Shown here: piece by piece, positions 8,520 through 26,787 of the stretch | How the letters are laid out: every line of letters starts with the position of its first letter | Numbering within the stretch: position 1 is the first letter of the stretch | Origin: Sulfolobus sp. S-194 | GTDB taxonomy: Archaea > Thermoproteota > Thermoprotei_A > Sulfolobales > Sulfolobaceae | Direction: 5' to 3' | Assembly (NCBI RefSeq): GCF_012222305.1 | Contig: NZ_CP035730.1 | Coordinates: 496,001-560,000, forward strand | DNA: 64,000 nucleotides | Program-made: the position numbers and the translations under genes | Notes under the pieces: generated by a model | What the model saw: the letters and a program-made list of their open reading frames with translations, nothing else | What the model was told of the DNA's origin: nothing | Database searches by the model: none

Positions 8520-9036
8520 GTCCTTCATTTTTTCTCGTACATTTTTAGCTATTCTCTTTCCTAATACTGTTGAAGGTCCAGCAAAAAATCATTGTCAACA
8601 CTACTATCTACAAAGACCGCATCACTTGCTGTACCAGTATGTGGAAAGGAGAGATCTCTTAGTGACCACATTTTGCTTATGTTATAGTTCTTACTAAATC
8701 AATTAACCTACTAATGTTAGACCGAAGTCTAAAAATACACAGATACTTGTAGTACATCCAGCGTTTTCCCCACTTTCTCCTACTCCAGCACTAATGAAAA
8801 ATTCATTTTTTCATCATATTTTTCAAAAATAAACTTTCTTCAGCTGTAGTCATAAATATTACACTCTTTTCATTTACATATTGCTTAATATCTGCCGAGG
8901 GATTAGTGCTACAGTAATTCTTATCTACTATTACTAGAACTATATTATCAACATAACTTATTCCTTCTGGATATGATGCCGAGGAAAGAAGAATATATTG
9001 TTCATTTAATGAATACCTTATTACTTTTTTAATCAC
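8478..9036 (-). pseudogene. cbiZ: Decayed adenosylcobinamide amidohydrolase (CbiZ family)
   Basis: Reading from 9036, the first 77 codons (LSSASYPEGISYVDNIVLVIV ...) resemble the CbiZ N-terminus. The frame then stops, but another frame continues with SAGVGESGENAGCTTSICVF, a third with PHTGTASDAVFVDSSVDND, and a fourth with FAGPSTVLGKRIAKNV, in the right order for CbiZ (remodelling of salvaged cobinamides). At least three frameshifts separate these pieces. The gene looks inactive; sequencing error is unlikely to explain so many breaks. Confidence 0.75.
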
Positions 9037-9163
9037 AGTAATACCTTAACGCTAACTTAAATAAAACATTTTGGGAGAAATAAGTCTTGAAGAAAGTTAA
9101 GATAATAAACAGTTATCAGTATATGAAAAACGTTTTTAATTTATTAATACATATGTTATACTT

Positions 9164-9247
9164 GCCGGGGTGCCCGAGCGGACTAAGGGGCTGGCCTGGA
9201 GAGCCAGTGGGGGTTTCCCCGCACGGGTTCAAATCCCGTCCCCGGCG
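9164..9247 (+). tRNA. tRNA-Ser (GGA)
   Basis: An 84-nt class II tRNA: acceptor GCCGGGG/CCCCGGC, anticodon stem CTGGC/GCCAG around CTGGAGA (anticodon GGA), a long variable arm TGGGGGTTTCCCCGCA and T-arm ACGGGTTCAAATCCCGT. TTTTTAATTT near 9134 is the TATA box. No intron. Confidence 0.97.
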
Positions 9248-9713
9248 TGTTATTTCCCTAAATTCCACCTTTTATCATGCTCTGTATAAATTAGTATACT
9301 AATACGAGTCTTTCTATGATAAAATCTACTTTGCGCAAAACGCTTTTATGAATAATCACTATAAACAAAGTATACTAAAAATTGAAATATCTGTGATATT
9401 AAAAAGAAAAATTAAGCTACAGGACCATCCAGCGGTTTATTATGAATTCTAGTTTTCTTCATTAAGTTAATGCAATTTAATATACAAATAATATAAGCAA
9501 AACTAATCTTAGTAATCTAAATTGTACTTCTTTATCATACACTTTTACTCATTCTCTATATTAATATTGTTTAGTGCATATTTAATAGTTAAAATCTGAC
9601 TTACTAAAACAAATAGAAATCGTAAAAGACCAGTGAACTATATAAGCTCCTAAACAGTAATAATTTGGGAAATATTTATCTCAATAAAGTTAAAAATCAT
9701 GATCTTTCTTTTC
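9248..9713. other. Gene-free AT-rich region
   Basis: No gene or RNA recognised in about 465 bases. A perfect 12-bp palindrome TTAGTATACTAA lies at 9291-9302 and a related AGTATACTAA at about 9369-9378. The rest is very AT-rich with stops in all frames. Confidence 0.5.
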
Positions 9714-10109
9714 TTATTCTTCAGTAAGATCATTAATAATTTTTTTAAGCTTACGGTATGCCTTAAATACTTTATTTAAGAGATTAAAATGCTTATACTC
9801 TAGAACCAATCTTAGATTCTTAAAATTGATGATTACTTTAATTAGATTAATCGCTCTAATGAATCTGAGAAATGGGATAGCAAACAATAAAGTTATCCAA
9901 TGGTTACGAAGAAACTTGTTGATATTATTAATTTTTTTATAGTTAATTAGAATATCAGTTATAGAAATTAATAACGAAAAATAACTATTATAACTAGTTA
10001 TAATTTTTAAATAATAGCTATGAAGGGGAACGTAACTTAATATGAATAATATCATCCAAATAACAGCGTAAATGTCAATAGAGGTTCTCCATATTTCATA
10101 AAATTTCAT
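9714..10109 (-). CDS. Small membrane protein resembling an ion-channel voltage-sensor region
   Basis: A 131-aa protein with three or four hydrophobic segments (about residues 12-35, 42-56, 70-84). The segment FLRFIRAINLIKVIINFKNLR places positive residues every three or four positions, as in an S4 voltage sensor, and IPFLRFIR is the common S3-S4 entry of channel proteins. There is no pore loop or selectivity filter. It stands alone between gene-poor stretches, so it may be a shortened channel relative or an unrelated membrane protein. Confidence 0.5.
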   Translation of the reverse strand: MKFYEIWRTSIDIYAVIWMILFILSYVPLHSYYLKIITSYNSYFSLLISITDILINYKKINNINKFLRNHWITLLFAIPFLRFIRAINLIKVIINFKNLRLVLEYKHFNLLNKVFKAYRKLKKIINDLTEE

Positions 10110-10416
10110 ACGTATTATATTTTATACACCTATATATACATTGAATATTGAGAAATACTAGTAAAACTAAACTAATCCTATAAAAGAATTGCCTATATGT
10201 ATTCAATATTGAGAAATTTAAGAAAAATATTAATATTTACAACTTATAAAACTAATCTAATTTAAACACATCATTAAATTATACAATTTAAATAATTGAC
10301 AAATCCTTATAGCTCTAATATAGAAAAATACGCATATTATAATAATCGAAATATTTTAAAACATTATTTACATAAATGTAATATAATAAAAAGGCAAAAA
10401 GATTAAATTGTAACTT
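10110..10416. other. Gene-free region with a direct repeat pair
   Basis: Upstream of the membrane-protein gene (minus) and downstream of rps10 (minus). Two similar 26-28 base copies, beginning CCTATAT and ending CAATATTGAGAAAT (first copy GAATATTGAGAAAT), lie at 10129-10156 and 10192-10217, about 63 bases apart. They are next to the membrane-protein start and could be regulator sites. The rest is AT-rich without a visible gene. Confidence 0.45.
10129..10217. repeat. Near-identical direct repeat, two copies 63 bp apart
   Basis: Copy 1 at 10129-10156 and copy 2 at 10192-10217 share CCTATAT at the left and AATATTGAGAAAT at the right, differing by a two-base gap and one change. Each contains a TCAATATTGA-like palindrome. 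Located 20 to 110 bases upstream of the membrane-protein start. Confidence 0.55.
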
Positions 10417-10725
10417 TTATATTAATTCTATCTCTATATACACATCGTCTGGTACCCTTACTCTCATTAATTGCCTCATAACTCTTTCATCAGATGCTAT
10501 ATCAATTATTCTTTTATGTATTTTCATTTCCCAATGCTCCCATTTTTTCTTTCCTTCACCGTGTGGTAATCTCATTACTGGAACTTCCATTCTTGAAGTT
10601 GGTAATGGAATAGGTCCACTTATTTCAACTCCAGTTTTTTGAGCCAAAGTTTTTATTTGATTCACTACAAAGTTCAAATTCTCTATATTAGTACTCCAAA
10701 GTCTAATTCTCGCCTTAGTAGGCAT
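10417..10725 (-). CDS. rps10: 30S ribosomal protein S10 (uS10)
   Basis: A 102-aa protein of the 30S head. ARIRLWSTN at the start, [13 protein letters not shown] in the middle loop and [13 protein letters not shown] at the end are standard archaeal uS10 features. It is last in the minus-strand order rps7-tuf-rps10 and follows tuf by 28 bp. Confidence 0.97.
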   Translation of the reverse strand: MPTKARIRLWSTNIENLNFVVNQIKTLAQKTGVEISGPIPLPTSRMEVPVMRLPHGEGKKKWEHWEMKIHKRIIDIASDERVMRQLMRVRVPDDVYIEIELI

Positions 10726-10753
10726 GAAATCACCATATAAAAAATATAAAATC

Positions 10754-12061
10754 TTATTTTATTTCTACCTTCTTTGGCTTTACATCAATAACTACTCCTA
10801 CTCCCACTGTTTTACCCATATCTCTCATAGCGAACCTTCCTAACGCTGGGAATTCTCTGAATTTTTCAACAACTAGCTCTTTTATGGGTTTCATTTTTAC
10901 TATGGCTGAATCACCAGACTTTAAGAATTGTGGATTCTTTTCAACCTCTTTACCAGTTTTTGGATCGATCTTTGAAGTAAGCTCTGTTATTCTACAAGCT
11001 ACACTAGCTGTGTGTATATGAACTACTGGAGTATAACCGACACTAACAGCTGTTGGATGCCATATTACTATTATTTGTGCTGTAAATTCATCAGCAACAG
11101 TTGGTGGGACATTCAAGCTACCAGCAACATCTCCTCTCTTTATATCTTTCTTTTCAACACCTCTAACGTTAAATCCAATGTTATCTCCAGGTTCTGCTTT
11201 CTCAATTTTTGTATGGTGAGTTTCAATAGATCTAACTTCACCAACCTTTCCTACTGGCATAAATACTACTTTATCACCTACTTTAAGGACACCTGTTTCT
11301 ACTCTACCTACTGGGACTACACCTACACCAGAAATCGAGTATACTTCTTGAATTGGAATTCTTAATGGTTTGTCTACTGGTTTTGGTGGTAACTCTAGCT
11401 GATCTAAATACTCTTCCAAGGTAGGACCGTTATACCACTTCATATTTTCTGATTTATGAGTTATATTATCGCCACTGGGTGCAACTACTGGTACAAACTT
11501 AACTTTGTTCATATCAAATCCAAAGCTTTTCATAAACTTGCCTACTTGATCTACGATTTCTTTGAATCTTTTCTCGTCATAAGGTGGATCAGTTAAATCC
11601 ATCTTATTTACAGCTACTATTACTTGGTTAATTCCCATTGTTTTTGCTAATATTATATGCTCTCTTGTTTGCCCTTCTACGCTCATTCCAGCTTCATATT
11701 CACCTTTCTTAGCAGAAACTACTAGAATTGCAGCATCTGCTTGGCTTGCACCAGTTATCATGTTCTTTACGAAGTCTCTATGGCCAGGAGCATCAATTAT
11801 TGTAAAGAAGTATTTCTTAGTTTCAAATCTCATGAACGTTAGATTTATTGTTACACCTCTTTCTCTTTCCTCTTTTAATCTATCTAGTAGGAATGCAAAC
11901 TTCTCAGATTCTTTACCTAACTTTTTGGCAGCCTCTTCTGCTTCCTTTACTGTTTTTTCGTCTATGAAACCTCTATCCATCAAAAGTCTTCCAACTAAGG
12001 TGCTTTTACCATGGTCTACATGTCCTATAACAATTAAATTAAGATGTGGCTTTTGTGACAT
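10754..12061 (-). CDS. tuf: Translation elongation factor 1-alpha (aEF1A)
   Basis: A 435-aa GTPase that brings aminoacyl-tRNA to the ribosome. G1 GHVDHGKST (residues 12-20), G3 DAPGHRDF, G4 NKMDLT and the two C-terminal beta-barrels are all present, full length. It lies between rps7 and rps10 as in other crenarchaea. Confidence 0.98.
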   Translation of the reverse strand: MSQKPHLNLIVIGHVDHGKSTLVGRLLMDRGFIDEKTVKEAEEAAKKLGKESEKFAFLLDRLKEERERGVTINLTFMRFETKKYFFTIIDAPGHRDFVKNMITGASQADAAILVVSAKKGEYEAGMSVEGQTREHIILAKTMGINQVIVAVNKMDLTDPPYDEKRFKEIVDQVGKFMKSFGFDMNKVKFVPVVAPSGDNITHKSENMKWYNGPTLEEYLDQLELPPKPVDKPLRIPIQEVYSISGVGVVPVGRVETGVLKVGDKVVFMPVGKVGEVRSIETHHTKIEKAEPGDNIGFNVRGVEKKDIKRGDVAGSLNVPPTVADEFTAQIIVIWHPTAVSVGYTPVVHIHTASVACRITELTSKIDPKTGKEVEKNPQFLKSGDSAIVKMKPIKELVVEKFREFPALGRFAMRDMGKTVGVGVVIDVKPKKVEIK

Positions 12062-12116
12062 CTTACTCCCTCTTGCACATAATTAACGTAACAAGCATTA
12101 AAAGTTTAGCTATAAG

Positions 12117-12701
12117 TTATCTCGAGCTTAATGCAATTCTCTCAATTTCTTCTTTCTTTCTAATTGCAAAGCTTTTTGGATCATTGTTTGCCGCAGCAAT
12201 TATTTCTTCAGCCAAGGCTTCTTCTATTGGTTTAGGATTATTAAATGAAGCCTCTTTTGCACCCATAACTAGGTGTCTTAAGGCTAAGTCTATTCTTCTT
12301 TGTGGAGCTACGTCTACTGCAACATAATACACTATACCACCATACATTATTCTCGTAACTTCTTCTCTAGGAGCTGAGTTTTCTATAGCCCTAACTAATA
12401 CCTGGATAGGATTTTGGCTTGTTTTTAATGCTATTATATCAAAAGCAGTTTTCACTATGTTATAAGCTAACATTTTCTTTCCTTTATTTCTACCGGGTCT
12501 CATTACATTATTGATAAGTCTTTCTACGATTGGTAATTTAGCTTTTCCGAATCTTCTATGTTCATGCCTACCTCCGGTATGAGGTAAATAAACTGGCATT
12601 AAGCCTATGTATTTCTTTAGACTAGGATCTCTAATTTCTACTTTTGTATCCCATTTGCCAAACACTTTGAGGTCTATTGATGAAACTTCAAAGGATTCCA
12701 T
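12117..12701 (-). CDS. rps7: 30S ribosomal protein S7 (uS7)
   Basis: 194 aa. [20 protein letters not shown] and [10 protein letters not shown] are the rRNA-binding stretches and the C-terminus ends in the usual SSR. It is the first gene of the rps7-tuf-rps10 group and is separated from rps12, its usual neighbour, by the plus-strand DUF151 gene. Confidence 0.97.
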   Translation of the reverse strand: MESFEVSSIDLKVFGKWDTKVEIRDPSLKKYIGLMPVYLPHTGGRHEHRRFGKAKLPIVERLINNVMRPGRNKGKKMLAYNIVKTAFDIIALKTSQNPIQVLVRAIENSAPREEVTRIMYGGIVYYVAVDVAPQRRIDLALRHLVMGAKEASFNNPKPIEEALAEEIIAAANNDPKSFAIRKKEEIERIALSSR

Positions 12702-12785
12702 ATTTTTATCTTATTGCAATAAACAGTTTTTCCTTAAATGTGTTTATGAAGGATTTTATAGTGCAAATACATAGTATATAATATA

Positions 12786-13265
12786 ATGAGCCAAGATAAT
12801 TCAGAGGAGTTAATAAAAGTAGAAAAAGTAGAAGCGTTCTTTTACCCTATTCATGGGATTCCAACGATGGTATTATATCTAGAAGATGGAAGAGAATTTA
12901 AAATGTTTCAGATTCCACCAGAAATCGTTATAGCATTAAATAGATTGCAAGAGAAAAGAGATTACGAAGAATTATTAAGAGGTGATAAGAGAGAAAATAT
13001 ATATGATGTGCTTGCATTCTCTTCTGAAATTAAAGATCAATTAAGCAAGATAATAAATAGAGTTGTTATAAATGATGTAAACGAAGAGTACGGGGTTTAT
13101 ATTGCTACTGTGGAATTTAAATTTGATGGAGTAATTATAGAAAAACAATTAATTCCTAGCCATGCAGTTTTTCTTGCGATAGTATCTAATAGACCAATTT
13201 ATGTAAAGAAGAGTTTAGTTGATGAACAAGAAAAACAGGAAAGAAAGAGCGGAGAAGACGTATAA
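12786..13265 (+). CDS. DUF151 / bifunctional nuclease-domain protein
   Basis: 159 aa. The pattern FYPIHGIPTMVLYLEDGREFKMFQIPP followed by LPSHAV-like IPSHAVFLAIVSNRPIYVKK matches the bifunctional nuclease (DUF151) domain, for which DNase/RNase activity has been reported in plants and bacteria; its archaeal role is unknown. It lies on the plus strand between rps12 and rps7, ends 4 bp before the rps12 stop, and has its own TATA region. Confidence 0.75.
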   Translation: MSQDNSEELIKVEKVEAFFYPIHGIPTMVLYLEDGREFKMFQIPPEIVIALNRLQEKRDYEELLRGDKRENIYDVLAFSSEIKDQLSKIINRVVINDVNEEYGVYIATVEFKFDGVIIEKQLIPSHAVFLAIVSNRPIYVKKSLVDEQEKQERKSGEDV

Positions 13266-13269
13266 AAAT

Positions 13270-13713
13270 CTATCTAACTGGCTTTTGCTTCTTGCCTTTA
13301 TATAACGCGTCTAAAGATACACCATTTACCATTATAACTTTGTATCTCACTCCAGGCAAGTCACCCATCGATCTACCTAATGTACCTCCAATTCCGGTAA
13401 TTATGACTTCATCGTGTTCATCAATGAAATTAACACCACCGTCTCCAGGAACGAAAGCAGTAACTATTCTACCATTTTTTACTAACTGCACTCTTACAGC
13501 TTTTCTTACAGCAGAATTAGGTTGCCTAGATTCAATTCCTACTTTTTCTAGTACTATTCCTCTAGCCATTGGTGCTCCTTCTAGTGGATCAAACTTTTCT
13601 TTTAATTTTAGCATCCTTCTCTTGAATTTTCTTTGATGCCATCTAAACTTAAGTCTCTTTAACCTTAATTTCCTTGCAGCAAACATTCCTTTAGGTGATT
13701 TACCTCCTGCCAT
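13270..13713 (-). CDS. rps12: 30S ribosomal protein S12 (uS12)
   Basis: 147 aa, a decoding-centre protein. The [20 protein letters not shown] and [17 protein letters not shown] motifs are diagnostic. It ends the long minus-strand operon that starts at rpoH, 11 bp after nusA. Confidence 0.98.
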   Translation of the reverse strand: MAGGKSPKGMFAARKLRLKRLKFRWHQRKFKRRMLKLKEKFDPLEGAPMARGIVLEKVGIESRQPNSAVRKAVRVQLVKNGRIVTAFVPGDGGVNFIDEHDEVIITGIGGTLGRSMGDLPGVRYKVIMVNGVSLDALYKGKKQKPVR

Positions 13714-13724
13714 TCTTCTTCACC

Positions 13725-14156
13725 TTAAGTTATAATCACGGAATCAATATCCATATATCTTTTTAATATTAACTTTGCTCTAGTAACATTTCTTCCGTTC
13801 TTACCAATAGCGAGCCCCTTATCTTGAGGATCAACGTTAATATAAACTGTCTTCTTTGAGTTAGATTGAACAACTTTTACACTTCTCACCTTTGCAGGTG
13901 CCATTAAATTTCTTACTAAATCTTCTAGATTGTCACTATATCCTACTATCTCAATTGATTTTCCTATAAGTTTTTCCAGTCTTTTTACATTAGAACCATT
14001 TTTACCTATAGCTGTTCCCATATTTTCTGGGTTTACAAGAAATATAATTCTGTTATTTTCCTCATCTACAATACAGTCCCTTGCAGTTACACGCGTTACA
14101 TCTTGAAAAAGTGACATGTACCTTAATTCCTCTGAAGTAAGCTTAATCTCAGGCAA
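13725..14156 (-). CDS. nusA: NusA-like transcription factor (two KH domains)
   Basis: 143 aa with two KH modules, each with a GxxG loop: IGKNGSNVK (about residues 50-58) and IGKNGRNVT (about 118-126). It lacks the S1 domain and extra regions of bacterial NusA, as is normal in archaea. Position between rpl30e and rps12 is conserved. Binds RNA, presumably rRNA or nascent transcripts. Confidence 0.95.
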   Translation of the reverse strand: MPEIKLTSEELRYMSLFQDVTRVTARDCIVDEENNRIIFLVNPENMGTAIGKNGSNVKRLEKLIGKSIEIVGYSDNLEDLVRNLMAPAKVRSVKVVQSNSKKTVYINVDPQDKGLAIGKNGRNVTRAKLILKRYMDIDSVIIT

Positions 14157-14477
14157 TTATTGAGCCCCCTCCTTTATTTCTTCTAGTAATCGAGATTCGC
14201 CAGGATCTATAACACCAATAGTGGATATCATAAATGGTTTTCCACAAAGTGTTCCTAATTCATATGCACTACCATTATACTGATAAACTGGAATATTAGA
14301 TATCTTTGCATAAGCTAGAATGTCATCCTTGAGATCTTGCCTCAAGGTAGAAGCTATTATAACCATTTTCACTTTCCCTGTCTTCACCATTTTTATTGTT
14401 TTTTTGCTCCCAAAAACTACTTTCCCTGTTCTTAATAAAGTTTTTAGCTCGCTTTCAAATCCTGTTACTTCTGACAT
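14157..14477 (-). CDS. rpl30e: 50S ribosomal protein L30e (eL30)
   Basis: 106 aa of the L7Ae/L30e RNA-binding family. TGKVVFGSKKTIKMVKTGK and VYQYNGSAYELGTLCGKPF are typical. It directly abuts nusA and starts 5 bp after rpoA2. Confidence 0.95.
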   Translation of the reverse strand: MSEVTGFESELKTLLRTGKVVFGSKKTIKMVKTGKVKMVIIASTLRQDLKDDILAYAKISNIPVYQYNGSAYELGTLCGKPFMISTIGVIDPGESRLLEEIKEGAQ

Positions 14478-14482
14478 TTACT

Positions 14483-21682
<7,200 letters not shown>

Positions 21683-21688
21683 CTATAT

Positions 21689-21943
21689 TCACCCACTTAT
21701 AACGTATCTATATACGACTACTTCTCCCGACAAAGAGCTTTTTCTAGTAATTTTAATTATATCCCCCGGTTTTGCACCAACTAGTTTAGCTATAGGATCT
21801 GACGCTCTAATCCAAGGAAGTTGTTCTGGTTTTATTCCCAACTCCTTAAGAATTTTATAAGCTTCTTCTATGCTTAGAACCTCGTGCTTAGGAACAAGCT
21901 CATGCTGGCTAGGATCTATTTTAATTTTTGATGAAGAACGCAT
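21689..21943 (-). CDS. rpoH: DNA-directed RNA polymerase subunit H (Rpo5)
   Basis: 84 aa, equal to the C-terminal domain of eukaryotic Rpb5. [34 protein letters not shown] and VVYRYVI are standard. First gene of the long minus-strand operon. Confidence 0.97.
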   Translation of the reverse strand: MRSSSKIKIDPSQHELVPKHEVLSIEEAYKILKELGIKPEQLPWIRASDPIAKLVGAKPGDIIKITRKSSLSGEVVVYRYVISG

Positions 21944-21999
21944 TATTAATTCACCAAACTAAGTCGTAATATGTAAGTAGTTCCAACCACTTAAAAAAA

Positions 22000-23331
22000 T
22001 TATGTTAATGAAGAAAGGAGTTTTCTTGCAGAATTTATAATCTCTCTTGCGGAAGAATAAAGTTCATCGTATGACAATGAAACTCTTGCAATACCTTGTT
22101 GTATAGCCTTCATTCCTACAGCTGCTGCTACCCTTGGATACACTTCCCACTCAGTCATTTTGGGAATAATATAATTTTCATTAATTCCTTTTTCTCTAGC
22201 AAAGGAAGCCAATTCTCTAGCCGCTTCGATTACCATTTCATCACTTATAGTTTTCGCTCTAACATCTAAAGCACCCCTAAAAACTGCTGGAAATATTAAG
22301 GAGTTATTTACTTGGTTTGGTAAGTCACTTCTTCCAGTAGCTACAATCCTAGCACCAGCATTTTTCGCTTCATCTGGCCAGATTTCAGGAACAGGATTGG
22401 CTAATGCAAACACTATTGGATCTTTATTCATTAGCTTTATCCAATCTGATTTTATTACACCCGGACCTGGTTTAGAAGCTGCAATTAAAACATCGGCACC
22501 TTTAAAAGCTTCTTCTACTGTCCTAGCGCCAACTTTATTTGTTTTTTCTAGAAGTTCATATTTCCATGGATTTTCTAATTTCATTGAATCCTCATCATTT
22601 CTTCCTTTGTACAATGGTCCTTTACTATCTATAACAATCATATTTTCGTAGGGAACACCATATTTATATAATAATCTAGCTGTAGCTATATTGGCTGCCC
22701 CAGCACCATATAGAATAACTCTTATATTTTTCGGATCTTTACCGGTTATCTCAAGAGATGTTATTAGTCCAGCTAGTGTAGCTCCTGCTGTACCTTGTTG
22801 ATCGTCATGCCATACAGGAATTTCAACTGTTTGCCTTAATTTTTCTAGAATATAGAAACATTTTGGTGATTCAATATCTTCAAGATTAATCCCACCAAAA
22901 GCTGGTTCTAGTATTTTAACTGTTTCAATAATTTTGTCTGGATCCTTTGTACCTATTGGCAAAGGTATCGCGTCAACACCACCTAAATATTTAAAGATCA
23001 AAGCCTTTCCTTCCATTACTGGCATTGCAGCTGTTGGGCCGATATTTCCTAATCCCAGAACTCTTGTTCCATCAGTTACTATAGCGATAGCATTCCACCT
23101 ATAAGTATAATGAAAAGATAAATCTTTGTTTTTTACTATTTCCTTGGATACTGCTGCTACACCTGGAGTATATAAAACGGCAAAGTCATCTATGGATTTT
23201 ATGGGAACCTTGGGTAATATTTGTATTTTTCCCTTATATTTAGAAGAAATTTCAATCGCCTTTTTATCTAATTCACTCAATGTAATAACACCAGTATCTT
23301 TACTAAATATAAGATTAAATTTTTTGATCAT
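22000..23331 (-). CDS. Malic enzyme, NAD(P)-dependent, oxaloacetate-decarboxylating
   Basis: A 443-aa enzyme converting malate to pyruvate and CO2. [55 protein letters not shown] and the dinucleotide fold [16 protein letters not shown] are clear. It is the short bacterial/archaeal type without a phosphotransacetylase domain. Divergent from infB with 38 bp between starts. Confidence 0.95.
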   Translation of the reverse strand: MIKKFNLIFSKDTGVITLSELDKKAIEISSKYKGKIQILPKVPIKSIDDFAVLYTPGVAAVSKEIVKNKDLSFHYTYRWNAIAIVTDGTRVLGLGNIGPTAAMPVMEGKALIFKYLGGVDAIPLPIGTKDPDKIIETVKILEPAFGGINLEDIESPKCFYILEKLRQTVEIPVWHDDQQGTAGATLAGLITSLEITGKDPKNIRVILYGAGAANIATARLLYKYGVPYENMIVIDSKGPLYKGRNDEDSMKLENPWKYELLEKTNKVGARTVEEAFKGADVLIAASKPGPGVIKSDWIKLMNKDPIVFALANPVPEIWPDEAKNAGARIVATGRSDLPNQVNNSLIFPAVFRGALDVRAKTISDEMVIEAARELASFAREKGINENYIIPKMTEWEVYPRVAAAVGMKAIQQGIARVSLSYDELYSSAREIINSARKLLSSLT

Positions 23332-23369
23332 GAAATAGATATCAGTGTAGTTTTAGTTGGTGAAAGATT

Positions 23370-25178
23370 ATGTCTCAACAGTTACAAAGTAGAAGACTTA
23401 GACAACCTATTGTAGTGGTTTTAGGCCATGTTGATCATGGTAAAACAACATTATTAGATAAAATTAGAGGAACTGCAGTAGTAAAGAAGGAACCAGGGGA
23501 AATGACTCAAGAAGTAGGAGCTAGCTTCGTTCCTACTAGTGTAATAGAGAAAATAGCAGAACCACTAAAAAAGACATTCCCAATTAAACTTGAAATACCT
23601 GGATTACTCTTTATTGATACACCGGGACACGAATTATTTAGTAATTTAAGAAGAAGAGGGGGAAGTGTTGCAGACATTGCTATTCTTGTAGTAGATATAG
23701 TAGAAGGGTTCCAAAAACAAACTTATGAATCCTTAGAGATACTAAGAAGCAGAAAAGTTCCTTTTTTAGTAGCAGCAAATAAAATTGATAGAATACCAGG
23801 TTGGAAAGCAGTAGATACTTATTCCTTCTTAGAAAGTATAAAAGGCCAAAGAAAAGATGTTCAAACTCAACTAGATAATTATATATATAGACTTGTAGGA
23901 CAACTAGCTGAATTAGGTTTCAATGCTGATAGATTCGATCGTATAAGGGATTTCACTAAGACAGTTGCAATAGTACCTGTTTCAGCTAAGACCGGTGAAG
24001 GAATAGCTGAATTACTTGCTCTACTTGCTGGATTAACCCAGAACTATATGAAAACTAAATTAAGATTTGCTGAAGGACCAGCTAAAGGTGTTATATTAGA
24101 GGTAAAAGAATTACAAGGGCTCGGATATACTATTGATGTTATTATATACGATGGGATATTGAAGAAGAATGATACAATTGTAATCGGAGGTCTAAACGGG
24201 CCAATTATAACAAAAGTAAGATCAATTCTTGTACCAAAACCTTTACAAGATATTAAAGTAGTTAAGACAGACTTAACACAAATTGATGAAGTTTATGCTG
24301 CTGCAGGTGTTAAGATTTATGCACCAGAACTCGAAAATGCACTAGCAGGTTCTCCGTTATTTGCAGCAGAGAACGAACAACAAGTTGAAGAATATAAGAG
24401 AATTATTCAGGAAGAAATAGCTAGTATAAAATATTATAATGCAAATATAGCAGGCATTGTTGTTAAGGCTGATAGTTTAGGAAGTTTAGAAGCTATAGTT
24501 GAAGGATTAAAACAAAAGAACATCCCGATCAGATTAGCCGATATAGGTCCTATAACAAAAAAAGATATAACTGAAGCTGAACTTACTTTACAGGAAGCAA
24601 AAGAATACGGAATCATAGCAGCATTTAGAGTAAAACCATTACAGGGTATAGAAATCCCAAATAAAATTAAGTTAATTTACAGCGAAATAATATACCAATT
24701 GATAGATGATATAGAGAAATATATAACTGAAGTCAGAGAAAGTGAAAAGAGAAGAACTCTAGATTCTTTAATTCTTCCAGGCAAATTTAGACTAATACCG
24801 GGTTATGTATTCCGAAGAAGTGATCCAGTAATAGTGGGTGTTGAAGTACTAGGAGGAATAATAAGGCCAAAGTTTCCAGTTATGAAAAAAGATGGTAGAA
24901 GAGTGGGCGAAATACTTCAAATTCAAGATAATAAAAAAAGTGTAGATAGGGCTACTAAAGGTATGGAGGTAGCTGTTTCTATAAAGGGAAACATAATGGT
25001 AGGAAGACAAATTGATGAAGGAGAAATATTATACACAGATGTACCAAAGGAAGATTTAGAGCTATTATTAACAAAATATAAAGATATAATCACAGACGAT
25101 ATGAAGGAAGTTATAAAGGAAATAATTAATATAAAAAGGATTAACGACCCTACATATGCACTTGGGCTAAAGGTGTAA
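23370..25178 (+). CDS. infB: Translation initiation factor aIF5B (IF2 homologue)
   Basis: 602 aa. GTPase domain with [14 protein letters not shown] (residues about 18-31), [15 protein letters not shown] and NKIDRIPGW, then domains II to IV. There is no intein in the P-loop, unlike in some archaea. The 3' end overlaps the convergent ndk gene by about 29 bp. Confidence 0.97.
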   Translation: MSQQLQSRRLRQPIVVVLGHVDHGKTTLLDKIRGTAVVKKEPGEMTQEVGASFVPTSVIEKIAEPLKKTFPIKLEIPGLLFIDTPGHELFSNLRRRGGSVADIAILVVDIVEGFQKQTYESLEILRSRKVPFLVAANKIDRIPGWKAVDTYSFLESIKGQRKDVQTQLDNYIYRLVGQLAELGFNADRFDRIRDFTKTVAIVPVSAKTGEGIAELLALLAGLTQNYMKTKLRFAEGPAKGVILEVKELQGLGYTIDVIIYDGILKKNDTIVIGGLNGPIITKVRSILVPKPLQDIKVVKTDLTQIDEVYAAAGVKIYAPELENALAGSPLFAAENEQQVEEYKRIIQEEIASIKYYNANIAGIVVKADSLGSLEAIVEGLKQKNIPIRLADIGPITKKDITEAELTLQEAKEYGIIAAFRVKPLQGIEIPNKIKLIYSEIIYQLIDDIEKYITEVRESEKRRTLDSLILPGKFRLIPGYVFRRSDPVIVGVEVLGGIIRPKFPVMKKDGRRVGEILQIQDNKKSVDRATKGMEVAVSIKGNIMVGRQIDEGEILYTDVPKEDLELLLTKYKDIITDDMKEVIKEIINIKRINDPTYALGLKV

Positions 25179-25593
25179 CTAGTTCTTCTTCTTTGAAGAA
25201 TATACTCATTTCTCTTTTTGCCTTTTCTTCACTATCTGAAGCGTGTATAACATTTTCTGCTTTACTTAATGCATAATCTCCTCTTATTGTACCTGGCGGT
25301 GCTTCTTTAGGGTCAGTATTCCCTATCATTTTTCTAACAAGACTAACAGCTTCCTCTCCTTCGATTACCATACATACTACCGGACCGGATGTTATGTAAC
25401 TAATTAACTCTTCAAAGAATGATTTACCTTTATGTTCTTCATAAAGTCTTTCTGCAGTAGACCTATCTATTTTAACCATTTTTAAGCCTATAATTTTGAG
25501 ACCTCTTTTTTCAAATCTAGAAATTATTTCGCCAATAAGATTTCTTCTTACACCGTCTGGTTTTATCATAACAAAAGTTCTTTGGATAGCCAT
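25150..25593 (-). CDS. ndk: Nucleoside diphosphate kinase
   Basis: About 147 aa. Transfers the gamma phosphate between NTPs and NDPs; [17 protein letters not shown] at the start and the active-site histidine in [13 protein letters not shown] are present. The ATG at 25593 overlaps the rpl24e stop (TGATG); a GTG three bases before is also possible. Confidence 0.97.
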   Translation of the reverse strand: MAIQRTFVMIKPDGVRRNLIGEIISRFEKRGLKIIGLKMVKIDRSTAERLYEEHKGKSFFEELISYITSGPVVCMVIEGEEAVSLVRKMIGNTDPKEAPPGTIRGDYALSKAENVIHASDSEEKAKREMSIFFKEEELVTPLAQVHM

Positions 25594-25778
25594 CACTTAC
25601 CACCTATATATGATTTTGTCCATTTGAGTTTTTTAGGATCTCTGTGTAGCTTCAACATTGATTTCCTACACTTACTTGAACAAAACCATAAGATTGTACC
25701 ATCATTCCTTACATACATTAATCCAGTTCCTGGAGGTATTTCGTGACCACAGAAACTGCACTGTTTAACTGAGGGCAT
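25593..25778 (-). CDS. rpl24e: 50S ribosomal protein L24e (eL24)
   Basis: 61 aa with four zinc cysteines, [13 protein letters not shown] at the start and CSSKCRKSM after it. Upstream of ndk as in many archaea and divergent from rps28e, which elsewhere is in the same operon. Confidence 0.95.
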   Translation of the reverse strand: MPSVKQCSFCGHEIPPGTGLMYVRNDGTILWFCSSKCRKSMLKLHRDPKKLKWTKSYIGGK

Positions 25779-25813
25779 CTCATGATAATACAGAGAGTGA
25801 AGTATTTAAGTGA

Positions 25814-26753
<940 letters not shown>

Positions 26754-26787
26754 ACATTTTTATCCTTAAATGCTTTCATCAATAAAT

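Noticed and set aside
9087-9302. 71-codon frame across tRNA-Ser
   Set aside because: Much of it is encoded by the tRNA gene itself.
11012-11365. 117-codon frame opposite tuf
   Set aside because: Shadow of the aEF1A gene, rich in Tyr, Asn and Ser with no structure.
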